Part shown: in pieces, positions 6,939-15,094 of the stretch | Numbering within the stretch: the first letter of the stretch is position 1 | How the letters are laid out: each line of letters opens with the position of its first letter | DNA from: Chryseobacterium koreense CCUG 49689 | Lineage (GTDB): Bacteria > Bacteroidota > Bacteroidia > Flavobacteriales > Weeksellaceae | Length of the DNA stretch: 34,467 nucleotides | Direction of reading: 5' to 3' | NCBI RefSeq assembly: GCF_001045435.1 | Contig: NZ_LFNG01000021.1 | Location: forward strand, 1 to 34,467 | Made by a program: the position numbers and the translations under genes | Notes under the pieces: model-generated | Seen by the model: only the letters and a program-made list of their open reading frames with translations | What the model was told of the DNA's origin: nothing | Database searches by the model: none

Positions 6939-9767
6939 TCAGTGGACAATATTAATGATTTTTTTTGGAACGATTATGATTTTTTTTGCCGAATTTCCCG
7001 CCAAATGACTGATAGTTCGCTCATCTTTCATCGCAATTTCCTCGATTTCCTTAGTGGACAAATCTGCCGATAATTCAAGTTTGAACCTCATCTTTCCATT
7101 AAAACTTACCGGATATTGAATGGCGTCCTGCTCCAAATATTTCTCATCAAAAACAGGGAATGGCTCGAACTCGATTGAAGTGGAGTAGCCGAGCTTTTCC
7201 CAAAGTTCCTCCGCGATATGTGGCGCGTAAGTGGAAACCAAAATTGCAAAAGGTTCCAAGATCTTTCTTTTGTTGGTTTTCAGTTTTTGAAACTCATTTG
7301 CCGCAATCATGAACTGTGCCACCGAAGTGTTGAAAGAAAAGTTTTCTATGTCTGAAATCACCTTTTTAATTAGGCTATGCAACACCCGCAATTCCTCTTT
7401 CGTAGGTTCCTCCTCTGAAACATTGAACGTGTCCCCATCAAAATACAGATTGTAGAATTTTTTCAAAAACCCGTAAACCCCGCTCAAACCTTGCGTATTC
7501 CATGGTTTGCTTTGTTCCAATGGACCTAGAAACATTTCATACAACCGAAGACAATCTGCACCGTATTCTTCACAGATATCATCAGGATTAACGACATTAT
7601 ACTTGGATTTGGACATTTTCTCGACTTCCCTTTCGGTGAGGTATTTCCCATGTTCAAGAATGAATTCAGCGTCATTAAATTCAGGCCTCCAGTTCTTGAA
7701 TTTTTCAATATCGAGTTCATCCGAAGCTCCATTTAGTAAAGAAATATCTATATGGATTTTCTGAGTCCGGTACTCAGTCGCCAAATTTTTGGAGACAAAT
7801 CTATTGGTCCCCTCAATTCTGAAGACAAAAGCGCTCATCCCTAAAATCATTCCTTGATTGATCAGTTTCTTGAAAGGCTCATCATGATTAATATACCCTC
7901 TGTCCTTCAAAAACATATTCCAGAAACGGGAATAGAGCAAGTGACCGGTTGCGTGTTCGCTTCCACCGATATACAAATCCACCTGTCCCCAATAATCAGT
8001 GAGGTTTTTGTCGGCAAATACCTCATCGTTTTTCGGATCCATGTACCTTAAGAAATACCAAGAACTTCCTGCCCAACCCGGCATTGTGGAGAGTTCCATC
8101 GGGAAAACTGAAATATGATCGATCAATTTCGTGGAAACCACTTTTTGATTGTTTTCATCCCAAGCGAAATTTTTTGCATTTCCCAATGGCGGATCGCCGT
8201 CCTCGGTTGGCAGATACTTTTCAACTTCCGGCAATTCCAGCGGTAGTGCGGAAACCGGCAAAGTATATGGCATTCCATCCTTATAATATACAGGAACCGG
8301 TTCTCCCCAATATCTTTGGCGAGAGAAAATAGCATCTCGCTGCCTGTAATTCGTGGTTCCGTGACCAATTCCGCGGTTTTCAATCTCGCCAATGATTTTT
8401 GTTTTGGCGGTCTCGTAATCCAGTCCATTCAAAAATTCCGAATTGACACAGACCGAATCTTTCGAATCGTAAGATGCTTCCTGAATGTCGATATCATTTT
8501 TAATGACATTCACAATGTCCAATCCAAATTTCTTTGCAAAACGGTGGTCACGTTCGTCATGTGCCGGAACTGCCATTACAGCTCCAGTTCCGTATCCCAT
8601 CAAAACATAATCCGAAATATAAATTGGAATTTGCTTTTCTGTAAACGGATTAGTAGCAAAACTCCCTGTAAATGCGCCGGAAACATTTTTCACATCCGCC
8701 ATCCGATCGCGTTCGGTCTTTTTGGATGTTTCCTCAATATATTGGTCAACTTCAGTTTTTTGCGAAGGAGTTGTGATTTTTTCAACCAAAGGATTTTCCG
8801 GGGCTAGAACCATGAAGGTGGCTCCAAAGATGGTGTCGGGACGCGTGGTGAAAACCTCAACAACTTCCTGCTCTTCCCGATGCGCTGTAGCCGGAACCTC
8901 AAATTTTACTGACGCTCCCTGCGATTTCCCGATCCAATATTCCTGGGAATCTTTCAGCGGTTGCGGCCAATCAATTTTATCCAAACCCTGCAACAACCTT
9001 TCGGAATATGCGGTAATTCTCATGCTCCACTGCATCATTTTCTTTTGGAAAACCGGGAATCCACCACGTTCAGATTTTCCATCTTTCACCTCGTCATTCG
9101 CTAAGACTGTTCCCAATGCGGGACACCAATTCACGGTAGTTTCAGCTCGATACGCCAATCTGTAATTCAACAGAATATCCTGCTTGTCCAGTTCTGAAGC
9201 ATTCTTCCATTCTTCAGCCGAGAAATTGAGCGCATCATTTTGGACAGCCGATAAACCGGCAGTTCCATTTTGTTCAAAATATTGGATCAAGGTATCGATT
9301 GATTCTGCTTTGTCAGTGGCTTTATTATACCAAGAGTGGAAAAGCTGGATAAAAATCCACTGCGTCCATTTATAATAGGAAGGATCAGAAGTTCTTACCT
9401 CCCGGTTCCAATCGAAAGAAAAACCAATCTTTCTCAATTGCTCCTCATATCTCGTAATGTTTTCCTGGGTAGTGATCGCGGGATGCTGACCAGTCTGTAT
9501 GGCGTACTGCTCCGCCGGAAGTCCGAAGGAATCGTAACCCACTGGATGCAACACATTGAAACCCTGATGCCTTTTGAACCTGGCGTAAATATCTGACGCA
9601 ATGTATCCGAGCGGATGTCCCACGTGCAATCCCGCACCGGAAGGATATGGAAACATGTCCAAAACATAGAATTTTGGTTTGGTGGTGTCGTTTTCAGTTT
9701 TATAGGTTTGATGGTCTCCCCAATATTTCTGCCACTTTTTCTCTATCGCTTGATGGTCGTAAAACAT
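6939..9767 (-). CDS. leuS: Leucine--tRNA ligase
   Basis: 942 aa class I aminoacyl-tRNA synthetase that charges tRNA-Leu. The HIGH motif is HVGH (about residues 48-51, in YPSGAGLHVGHPLGY) and the KMSKS motif is present as EKMSKSKYN near residue 718. The editing (CP1) domain is present with TTRPDTIFGATFMVLAPE and a GTGAVMAVPAHDERD segment. Length is normal for flavobacterial LeuRS. The gene stands alone: a -7 box lies at 9808-9815 and a glycosyltransferase gene is divergent upstream. I see no hairpin terminator after the stop codon. Confidence 0.98.
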   Translation of the reverse strand: MFYDHQAIEKKWQKYWGDHQTYKTENDTTKPKFYVLDMFPYPSGAGLHVGHPLGYIASDIYARFKRHQGFNVLHPVGYDSFGLPAEQYAIQTGQHPAITTQENITRYEEQLRKIGFSFDWNREVRTSDPSYYKWTQWIFIQLFHSWYNKATDKAESIDTLIQYFEQNGTAGLSAVQNDALNFSAEEWKNASELDKQDILLNYRLAYRAETTVNWCPALGTVLANDEVKDGKSERGGFPVFQKKMMQWSMRITAYSERLLQGLDKIDWPQPLKDSQEYWIGKSQGASVKFEVPATAHREEQEVVEVFTTRPDTIFGATFMVLAPENPLVEKITTPSQKTEVDQYIEETSKKTERDRMADVKNVSGAFTGSFATNPFTEKQIPIYISDYVLMGYGTGAVMAVPAHDERDHRFAKKFGLDIVNVIKNDIDIQEASYDSKDSVCVNSEFLNGLDYETAKTKIIGEIENRGIGHGTTNYRQRDAIFSRQRYWGEPVPVYYKDGMPYTLPVSALPLELPEVEKYLPTEDGDPPLGNAKNFAWDENNQKVVSTKLIDHISVFPMELSTMPGWAGSSWYFLRYMDPKNDEVFADKNLTDYWGQVDLYIGGSEHATGHLLYSRFWNMFLKDRGYINHDEPFKKLINQGMILGMSAFVFRIEGTNRFVSKNLATEYRTQKIHIDISLLNGASDELDIEKFKNWRPEFNDAEFILEHGKYLTEREVEKMSKSKYNVVNPDDICEEYGADCLRLYEMFLGPLEQSKPWNTQGLSGVYGFLKKFYNLYFDGDTFNVSEEEPTKEELRVLHSLIKKVISDIENFSFNTSVAQFMIAANEFQKLKTNKRKILEPFAILVSTYAPHIAEELWEKLGYSTSIEFEPFPVFDEKYLEQDAIQYPVSFNGKMRFKLELSADLSTKEIEEIAMKDERTISHLAGNSAKKIIIVPKKIINIVH

Positions 9768-9807
9768 TCTCTTCGAATTAATTTATAATGAATAATTTTA
9801 GTAGTCG

Positions 9808-9815
9808 CAAATTTA
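9808..9815 (-). promoter_or_regulatory. -7 box of leuS
   Basis: TAAATTTG then C on the minus strand, an exact TAnnTTTG match, 40 bp upstream of the leuS ATG. A TTG lies further upstream (9842-9840) but the 24-bp spacing is long, so the -33 element is uncertain. Confidence 0.6.
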
Positions 9816-9875
9816 AGGTTTTGGAATGAGAAAATCTTTCAATTTATCACCGGATGATTTCAAACGCTGAATGAG

Positions 9876-9883
9876 TATATTTG
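9876..9883 (+). promoter_or_regulatory. -7 box of the glycosyltransferase gene, which decides its start
   Basis: TATATTTG then C is an exact TAnnTTTG box. It overlaps the first possible ATG (9871), so that ATG cannot be translated from this promoter. The ATG at 9898 then becomes the start, with a leader of under 10 nt. No good -33 element is visible. Confidence 0.55.
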
Positions 9884-9897
9884 CAGAAACACTTTCG

Positions 9898-10650
9898 ATG
9901 GCCGAAGTTTCCATTATCACTCCATGTTATAACTCTTCCAGATTTCTTGAAGAAACCATTCGATCGGTGCTGAACCAGACTTTCACCGATTGGGAATGGC
10001 TTATTACAGATGATCAATCCAGCGATAATTCGGTAGAAATCATTAGAAAAATCAATGACCCCAGAATCATTCTAAGCATCACCGAAAAAAACGGCGGCGC
10101 CGGTCATGCACGCAATTTGTCTTTAGCGAAAGCAAACGGAAGATACATCACCTTCCTGGATGCTGACGATTTCTGGGAACCCAACTTCTTGGAAGAAATG
10201 GTAGCTTTCATGAAGAACCAAAACGCGGAGCTTGCCTACTCTAATTATGCAAGATGTGATGAACATCTGAAACCTAAAATCGGAGATTTTATCGCCAACA
10301 AAGAAGTGACTTTCCATAATCTGCTGAAGACTTGCAGATTGTCTTTGTTAAGTTCCATGTATGATTCCCAAAGAGTTGGTAAAGAATTTTTTCCGGAGGG
10401 GAATAAACGGGAAGACCATGTGATGTGGCTGAATTTGCTGAAAAAAATCCCTGTCGGAAAACCGCTTCCGAAAACTATGGCGAAATACAGGATGCATCCA
10501 TCGAGCATTTCCCACAAGAAAAGTCATATAATGAAAGAACAATATCTGGTTTACAGAGATTATATGAAATTCTCTACTTTAAAATCCATGTACTACACCG
10601 CAAACTGGGCAATCAACGGGTTTATGAAGTATTCTAAGATTTTCAATTAA
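9898..10650 (+). CDS. Glycosyltransferase family 2
   Basis: 250 aa from the ATG at 9898. The protein then starts MAEVSIITPCYNSSRFLEET, the usual GT-A N-terminus of family 2; an in-frame ATG nine codons upstream lies inside the promoter box and is rejected. Motifs include DWEWLITDDQSSDNSVEII (nucleotide binding), GAGHARNLSLAKANGRYITF and the metal-binding FLDADDFW (DxD). A C-terminal H-rich segment KYRMHPSSISHKKSHI resembles other cell-surface sugar transferases. The substrate cannot be read from sequence. It converges on waaA, 67 bp away, so a role in lipopolysaccharide or surface glycan assembly is a reasonable inference. Confidence 0.9.
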   Translation: MAEVSIITPCYNSSRFLEETIRSVLNQTFTDWEWLITDDQSSDNSVEIIRKINDPRIILSITEKNGGAGHARNLSLAKANGRYITFLDADDFWEPNFLEEMVAFMKNQNAELAYSNYARCDEHLKPKIGDFIANKEVTFHNLLKTCRLSLLSSMYDSQRVGKEFFPEGNKREDHVMWLNLLKKIPVGKPLPKTMAKYRMHPSSISHKKSHIMKEQYLVYRDYMKFSTLKSMYYTANWAINGFMKYSKIFN

Positions 10651-10717
10651 AACGCGATCTGCAATTTCCACCATGGAGATTTAGGCATTCGATGAATTTG
10701 CCCAAATACAGGACTTT

Positions 10718-11968
10718 TTACAAGACCCCTTTGTCAGCAAGGATTTTCTGCACCACGTAATCTGTTGCATTCGGTTGGGAAATGATGAATCTTTCAGCAT
10801 GTTCTCCCATTTTTTTCATCAGGGTTTCATCGTTTAAGACTTGCAGAATATAAGGTGCGGCAAAAAACTCGTCTTCAAAGGATTTGCCACCATTTTGTGC
10901 AATGAGCTCGTCTGCTTCTGGATTTTTTTCATACTGGTCGCCAAAGAAAACCGGGATTCCAAATGTGGCTGCTTCCAGAACATTGTGAAGCCCTTTCGTG
11001 TGAAAACCGCCTCCAACAACCGCAATATCGCCGTAGGAATAAAGTTTGGAAAGCAAGCCAATACAGTCAATAATCAAAACCTGTGCATTCAAAATCGCCA
11101 CACTTGAAGAATTTGTGATCTGCGAATACAGGATCGCATCTGGAAAAATCTTCTTCAGATGATCCACGCGTTTCAAATCGTGCGGCGCAATAATCAATTT
11201 CACATCCCGGTTTCTACTGGCAACCAGCTCAGCGAGTCTTTCTTCCGATTCCCACGAACTTCCGAAAACGATGGTTTTCTTGGACTGTTTAAAATCGTCA
11301 ATATACTCCACAAAATTATCGCGCTCCCGCAGTTGCTTTACCCGATCAAAACGAGTATCGCCCGCTGTGGAAGATTTTTTCAAACCAATTTCTTTCGCCA
11401 ATGCCGAAGAATGTTTCGTCTGATGGAAAATCCAGTCCACATTTTGGTCCAGCTGTTTCACAAACCAACTTCCATAAGCCTTAAAGAAAACTTGCGTCTC
11501 CCTGAAAAGTGCAGAAACCACATAAATTTTGGCGCCCCGTTTTTTCAATTCGCCCAAAAGATTGTACCAAAATTCATATTTGATGGTGATAAAGATATCG
11601 GTATTGAAATTCGACATGAAATCCACAATCCACACCTTCAAATCAAACGGAAGGTAGCAAACCGCATCAGCAATATGGTCTTTCTTGATCACGTTATCAT
11701 ATCCGGAAGGCGAAAAAAAGGTAATCAAAATCTTATGTTCGGGAAATTTCACCTTCAATTTTTCCAAAACCGGGAGACCCTGTTCATATTCTCCCAAACT
11801 TGCGGCGTGCATCCAGATCACCTTATCTTTCCGCGAGAATTTTTCATTTACGATTTTGCAGCTCTGCCTCCTTCCCGCCAAACCTTTCTTCAATTTATAA
11901 TTAAAGACCGCGCCGATTTTCATGGCGGAAATCAAAAGGGAGATGAATATGTTGTATAGGAATTGCAC
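10718..11968 (-). CDS. waaA: 3-deoxy-D-manno-octulosonic acid (Kdo) transferase
   Basis: 416 aa, GT30 family. The enzyme adds Kdo from CMP-Kdo to lipid A at the inner membrane. An N-terminal membrane anchor (LYNIFISLLISAMKIGAVF) is followed by KGLAGRRQ and the catalytic WMHAASLGEYEQGLPVLEKL, containing the conserved Glu. The C-terminal half has the nucleotide-sugar region VVGGGFHTKGLHNVLEAATF and GIPVFFGDQYEKNPEADELI. Length and motifs are complete. The 53 bp upstream, towards the DUF1648 gene, hold only a near-match -7 box (TTAATTTG). Transcription is convergent with the glycosyltransferase. Confidence 0.95.
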   Translation of the reverse strand: MQFLYNIFISLLISAMKIGAVFNYKLKKGLAGRRQSCKIVNEKFSRKDKVIWMHAASLGEYEQGLPVLEKLKVKFPEHKILITFFSPSGYDNVIKKDHIADAVCYLPFDLKVWIVDFMSNFNTDIFITIKYEFWYNLLGELKKRGAKIYVVSALFRETQVFFKAYGSWFVKQLDQNVDWIFHQTKHSSALAKEIGLKKSSTAGDTRFDRVKQLRERDNFVEYIDDFKQSKKTIVFGSSWESEERLAELVASRNRDVKLIIAPHDLKRVDHLKKIFPDAILYSQITNSSSVAILNAQVLIIDCIGLLSKLYSYGDIAVVGGGFHTKGLHNVLEAATFGIPVFFGDQYEKNPEADELIAQNGGKSFEDEFFAAPYILQVLNDETLMKKMGEHAERFIISQPNATDYVVQKILADKGVL

Positions 11969-12021
11969 TTGATGTGATGATGATTTAATGCGATAATGTG
12001 TAGATGCGGAAAAACGCCAAA

Positions 12022-12498
12022 TTAATCTATGCTTTTTTTCTTCGAAAGCAGCTGCGAATATATCAATATTCCCACTACAAATAAAGCGACCAAACCTAAA
12101 ACATAATCCGAAATAGGGCTCAATCCATCCATTTTATGTAATGAAACCTGAACACTTTCATAAGTGATGACGGCAAAAATCACCATCGCCAAAGCATTCA
12201 GAACATCCACAATAATTCCGGTAAGCTCTCGGTTTTCCTTAATGCTGTTGGGCAGGTTGAGAAATATCGATTGGGGATTCCGTGACAGATAAAACACGAA
12301 AACATACATTAAAGTTGAAATTCCGACCAAAAGCCAATTCATGCTTTTTGGACCAAATCCGTCCGCTTTTCCACCGATTCCAAAATGGACGGGAACCGTT
12401 TCCGGCAGCTTTGCATAAGTAATCCAGGTGTAAACCCAAATGAAAACCAAAAGGAAAAAGGCAATGATTTTTAGAGAAAATGAAATGTTTTTGAGCAT
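12022..12498 (-). CDS. DUF1648 (SdpI-like) membrane protein
   Basis: 158 aa with four hydrophobic helices. After the first helix the sequence LPETVPVHFGIGGKADGFGPKSM is the hallmark of DUF1648, a domain shared with the SdpI immunity protein. The later helices around 48-65, 93-110 and 130-150 complete the fold. Function unknown; the SdpI connection suggests membrane or envelope protection but does not prove it. It is 45 bp downstream of the NlpC/P60 gene on the same strand and probably co-transcribed. Confidence 0.8.
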   Translation of the reverse strand: MLKNISFSLKIIAFFLLVFIWVYTWITYAKLPETVPVHFGIGGKADGFGPKSMNWLLVGISTLMYVFVFYLSRNPQSIFLNLPNSIKENRELTGIIVDVLNALAMVIFAVITYESVQVSLHKMDGLSPISDYVLGLVALFVVGILIYSQLLSKKKSID

Positions 12499-12543
12499 AA
12501 AATTTTACTTTTTCCGATTGAAAATCCGTGTAATTGTGAGCGC

Positions 12544-13257
12544 TTAAAAAATCCTTTTCAAAAACCGCAACTTATGCGTATGCTTCTTCAAATCGGCATT
12601 GTAAATCCCTGCGGAATCCAGTGAGTCAATCCGTACTTTTCCATAAGCATGAATAATTTTCTGGTCGTCCAGCATGATTCCCACATGCGAAATCACTCCA
12701 TCCTGGTTTTCAAAAAACGCCAAATCTCCAGGTTCTGCTTCTTCGATGAAATCCAAAACCTGTCCCAATTCAGCTTGTTGATAGGCATCTCTCGGCAATG
12801 CTTTTCCGTGCACTTTATAGACCAATTGGGTAAATCCGCTGCAATCGATCCCGAAAAAACTTCGCCCGCTCCACAAATAGGGAACATTTAAAAACTTTTT
12901 CGCAGTTTCGGCGATGTTTCCTGGATTGGGATTTTCAAATGTCCCGATTTCCGCATTGATTTCGCTTCCGATGGAAAGCAGGGTTTTTCCCTCCTTTAAT
13001 TCAAAGGTCTCAAAATTTTTTTTCAGGGTTTCTGTTTTCCGATCTGCAAAATCATCTTCCGAGATCTTTGCAATCTGCTTGGAATCTATCCAGCCTTCGT
13101 AACCATCAAAATCTATCCGGATTTTGGAAAAGCTTCCGTCAATCTCCAAGATTTCACAACTTTCGCCATACAAAAGTTGGGAAGTCATTTCCGACTGGTG
13201 GCTGTTTTCCGCCCGAATTGGCGCGATGGAAACGGAACAGATATATTTATTTGGCAT
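12544..13257 (-). CDS. NlpC/P60 (C40) cysteine peptidase with N-terminal SH3-like domain
   Basis: 237 aa. The catalytic Cys139 is in FFGIDCSGFTQLVYK, the His191 in VISHVGIML, and a third polar residue (His203) in IIHAYGK, the normal C40 triad order. The N-terminal ~120 residues look like bacterial SH3 modules (QLLYGESCEILEIDG, YEGWIDSKQI). Such enzymes cut peptidoglycan stem peptides, typically the D-gamma-Glu-diamino acid bond. No signal peptide is evident, so a cytoplasmic role in murein peptide recycling is possible, or export by an unrecognised route. Confidence 0.9.
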   Translation of the reverse strand: MPNKYICSVSIAPIRAENSHQSEMTSQLLYGESCEILEIDGSFSKIRIDFDGYEGWIDSKQIAKISEDDFADRKTETLKKNFETFELKEGKTLLSIGSEINAEIGTFENPNPGNIAETAKKFLNVPYLWSGRSFFGIDCSGFTQLVYKVHGKALPRDAYQQAELGQVLDFIEEAEPGDLAFFENQDGVISHVGIMLDDQKIIHAYGKVRIDSLDSAGIYNADLKKHTHKLRFLKRIF

Positions 13258-13387
13258 CGTTCAGATGATTTGATTTTGTTTGAAGTTTCAGGACGATCTG
13301 CCAAACGGTAGATTTCAATTTTCAAGTCTTAAAACTAACTGCGAAGAAAATTCACTTCCGAAGGAAAATTCACGCGCAGCAATTCAC

Positions 13388-14035
13388 CTACCTCCTTCGC
13401 AGCATATTCACTCCATCTCGCAAAGGTAAAATAAGATTTTCAAAATCTTCATCTTTCGCCACCAAATCATTGAGCTCTTTGATGCTTTTGGTGGATTGCT
13501 GTTTCGGGTTCTCCTCCAAAACTTTCCCGTACCAAAGCACATTATCAAACAAAACAACTGAGCCCGATTTCAAATGAGGCTTGATGAGCTTAAAATATTC
13601 TACATAATTTTCTTTGTCCGCATCGATAAAAACCAAGTCGAAAATCTCGTCGGTTTTCTTTAAATATTCTAATGCATTCTGAATCCGGAAATCAATTTGG
13701 CTCGAAAATTCACTTTCCGCAAAATACCTTTTCGGGAGATAGGCCAATTCCTCATTCACATCCAAAGTAGTGATTTTCCCGTCTTTTGCCAAGCCTTCCG
13801 CCATACAAAGTGTGGCATAACCGGTGAAAGTGCCCACTTCCAAAATGTTTTTTGGCTGAAGCATTTTAGAAATTATGGAAAGCAGCCTGCCTTGCTGATA
13901 ACCGGAAATCATGTGCGGTTGGGTAGTTTTCTGGAAAGTTTCCTTTCGCAACCGCTTCAACATTTCCGGTTCCGCCGAAGCGTGGGTTTCTAAATAACGG
14001 TCCATTTCCGGACTGTTTTCTTCGAAAAAACTCAT
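13388..14035 (-). CDS. SAM-dependent O-methyltransferase (class I, COMT-like)
   Basis: 215 aa, the usual length of the Methyltransf_3 family. SAM-binding motif I is ILEVGTFTGYATLCMAEGLA (about 64-83). The metal and catalytic region is LVFIDADKENYVEYF (about 137-151), followed by VVLFDNVLWYGKV. These match bacterial catechol- or caffeoyl-CoA-type O-methyltransferases; the natural substrate is unknown. Its -7 box (14055-14062) lies between its start and the ompA-like terminator, so it is transcribed separately from the upstream gene. Confidence 0.93.
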   Translation of the reverse strand: MSFFEENSPEMDRYLETHASAEPEMLKRLRKETFQKTTQPHMISGYQQGRLLSIISKMLQPKNILEVGTFTGYATLCMAEGLAKDGKITTLDVNEELAYLPKRYFAESEFSSQIDFRIQNALEYLKKTDEIFDLVFIDADKENYVEYFKLIKPHLKSGSVVLFDNVLWYGKVLEENPKQQSTKSIKELNDLVAKDEDFENLILPLRDGVNMLRRR

Positions 14036-14054
14036 TTTAAAAATGTTTGGTATC

Positions 14055-14062
14055 CAAAATTA
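14055..14062 (-). promoter_or_regulatory. -7 box of the O-methyltransferase gene
   Basis: TAATTTTG on the minus strand fits TAnnTTTG exactly and ends 19 bp before the ATG. The expected -33 position lies in the T-rich tail of the preceding terminator, with no clear TTTG. Confidence 0.5.
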
Positions 14063-14087
14063 CTGTTTTCAAAATAAAAAAATAAAA

Positions 14088-14120
14088 AAACCTCATAGGT
14101 TTTGAAAACCTATGAGGTTT
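14088..14120 (-). terminator. 33-bp perfect palindrome acting as terminator of the OmpA-like gene
   Basis: AAACCTCATAGGTTTT (14088-14103) and its exact reverse complement (14105-14120) are separated by a single G, giving a 16-bp stem. On the minus strand a long T-rich tract follows. It lies 45 bp past the OmpA-like stop codon. The near-symmetric flanks would let it work on either strand, but only the minus strand has a gene ending here. Confidence 0.85.
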
Positions 14121-14150
14121 AATGAGGTTTAATGAGGTTTAATGAAGCTA
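14111..14150. repeat. Tandem 10-bp repeat extending the terminator arm
   Basis: The last ten bases of the palindrome (TATGAGGTTT, 14111-14120) are followed by two copies of AATGAGGTTT (14121-14130 and 14131-14140) and a degenerate copy (AATGAAGCTA, 14141-14150). This looks like replication slippage on the hairpin arm. Confidence 0.8.
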
Positions 14151-14165
14151 AAAGCTATAAGCCAA

Positions 14166-15002
14166 TTAATTCTTCACCGGAGCTATATCCATCAATTTCA
14201 TGAACTCATCGAGTTTCGGCATGATGATGATCTCGGTTCTTCTGTTTTCGGCTCTTCCGGAAACGGAAGCGTTCGTAGTTTTTGGATTATATTCGCTTCT
14301 TCCGCCCGCAGTGATTCTGTTTGGATTCACCCCGAATTGGTTTTGCAGGATTTTCGCCATGGAAGTCGCCCTCAAAGCAGAAAGATCCCAGTTGTCTTTA
14401 GGCAGGTTTGCAGAATTCAAAGGAACATTATCTGTGTTACCTTCGATCAACACGGAATAAGTATCGTAGTCGTTGATCACTTTCGCCACTTTACCCAAAA
14501 CTTCTGCAGCTTGCGGAAGCACGTTGTAATCGCCAGTTTTGTAAAGCATTTTGTCGGAAAGTGAAATCATCACCACTCCCTTCAAAACTTTCACCTGAAC
14601 ATCCTGATCGGCAACATTGTCCAGAGATCTCTTCAATTTGTTGGAAAGTGCCAAATTCAGACTGTCGTTTTTCGCATTGGTTGAAATCAGCTGCTTGATG
14701 TATTTATTGGAAGCATTGATCTCGCCAATCAGCTTGTCAATATTTGCGGAACCTTTCCCGGTATTCGCCAAACAAGCGTCAAGAGAAGATTTTAATGCGC
14801 TGTTTTGGTCTTTCAACAAAGTATTTTCACTGGTCAAACCTGCGTTGGTAGCCTTCAAATCCTGAATTTCTCGCTGTCTTTCACCAATATTGGTAATACA
14901 CTGGTTATAATTCAAATTCAGAGCGTCATACTGCTTCTTGCTCACACAAGAAGTCATCGTAACCGCCATCACGCCGACGGCAAAAATTTTTCCTAAATTC
15001 AT
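14166..15002 (-). CDS. OmpA-family outer-membrane lipoprotein
   Basis: 278 aa. Signal MNLGKIFAVGVMAVTMTSC has a lipobox ending at Cys19. Residues ~25-105 form a coiled coil (GERQREIQDLKATNAGLTSE and following). The C-terminal OmpA/MotB peptidoglycan-binding domain (about 135-265) contains VLIEGNTDNVP, WDLSALRATSMAKIL, RITAGGRSEYNP and NRRTEIIIMP, with the Asp and Arg that bind diaminopimelate. It should tie the outer membrane to the cell wall, much as Pal does, but the long coiled coil distinguishes it from Pal. It has its own promoter and terminator. Confidence 0.93.
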   Translation of the reverse strand: MNLGKIFAVGVMAVTMTSCVSKKQYDALNLNYNQCITNIGERQREIQDLKATNAGLTSENTLLKDQNSALKSSLDACLANTGKGSANIDKLIGEINASNKYIKQLISTNAKNDSLNLALSNKLKRSLDNVADQDVQVKVLKGVVMISLSDKMLYKTGDYNVLPQAAEVLGKVAKVINDYDTYSVLIEGNTDNVPLNSANLPKDNWDLSALRATSMAKILQNQFGVNPNRITAGGRSEYNPKTTNASVSGRAENRRTEIIIMPKLDEFMKLMDIAPVKN

Positions 15003-15025
15003 AGTACTGTTTCAATTTGTTTAGT

Positions 15026-15033
15026 CAAAAATA
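15026..15033 (-). promoter_or_regulatory. -7 box of the OmpA-like gene
   Basis: TATTTTTG on the minus strand fits TAnnTTTG and ends 23 bp before the ATG at 15002. It is back to back with the tilS promoter. The -33 element is unclear. Confidence 0.5.
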
Positions 15034-15058
15034 GAGAATTCATTTTAAACGGAAGAAT

Positions 15059-15066
15059 TATCTTTG
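15059..15066 (+). promoter_or_regulatory. -7 box of tilS
   Basis: TATCTTTG then C, an exact TAnnTTTG box, 28 bp before the tilS ATG. Its -33 region has no good TTTG. Confidence 0.6.
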
Positions 15067-15094
15067 CACCAATATCGTTAAATAATCCTTAAAA

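Noticed and set aside
13346..13373. Direct repeat GAAAATTCAC (13346-13355 and 13364-13373) downstream of the O-methyltransferase gene
   Set aside because: Two short AT-rich copies can arise by chance and no promoter or symmetry accompanies them.
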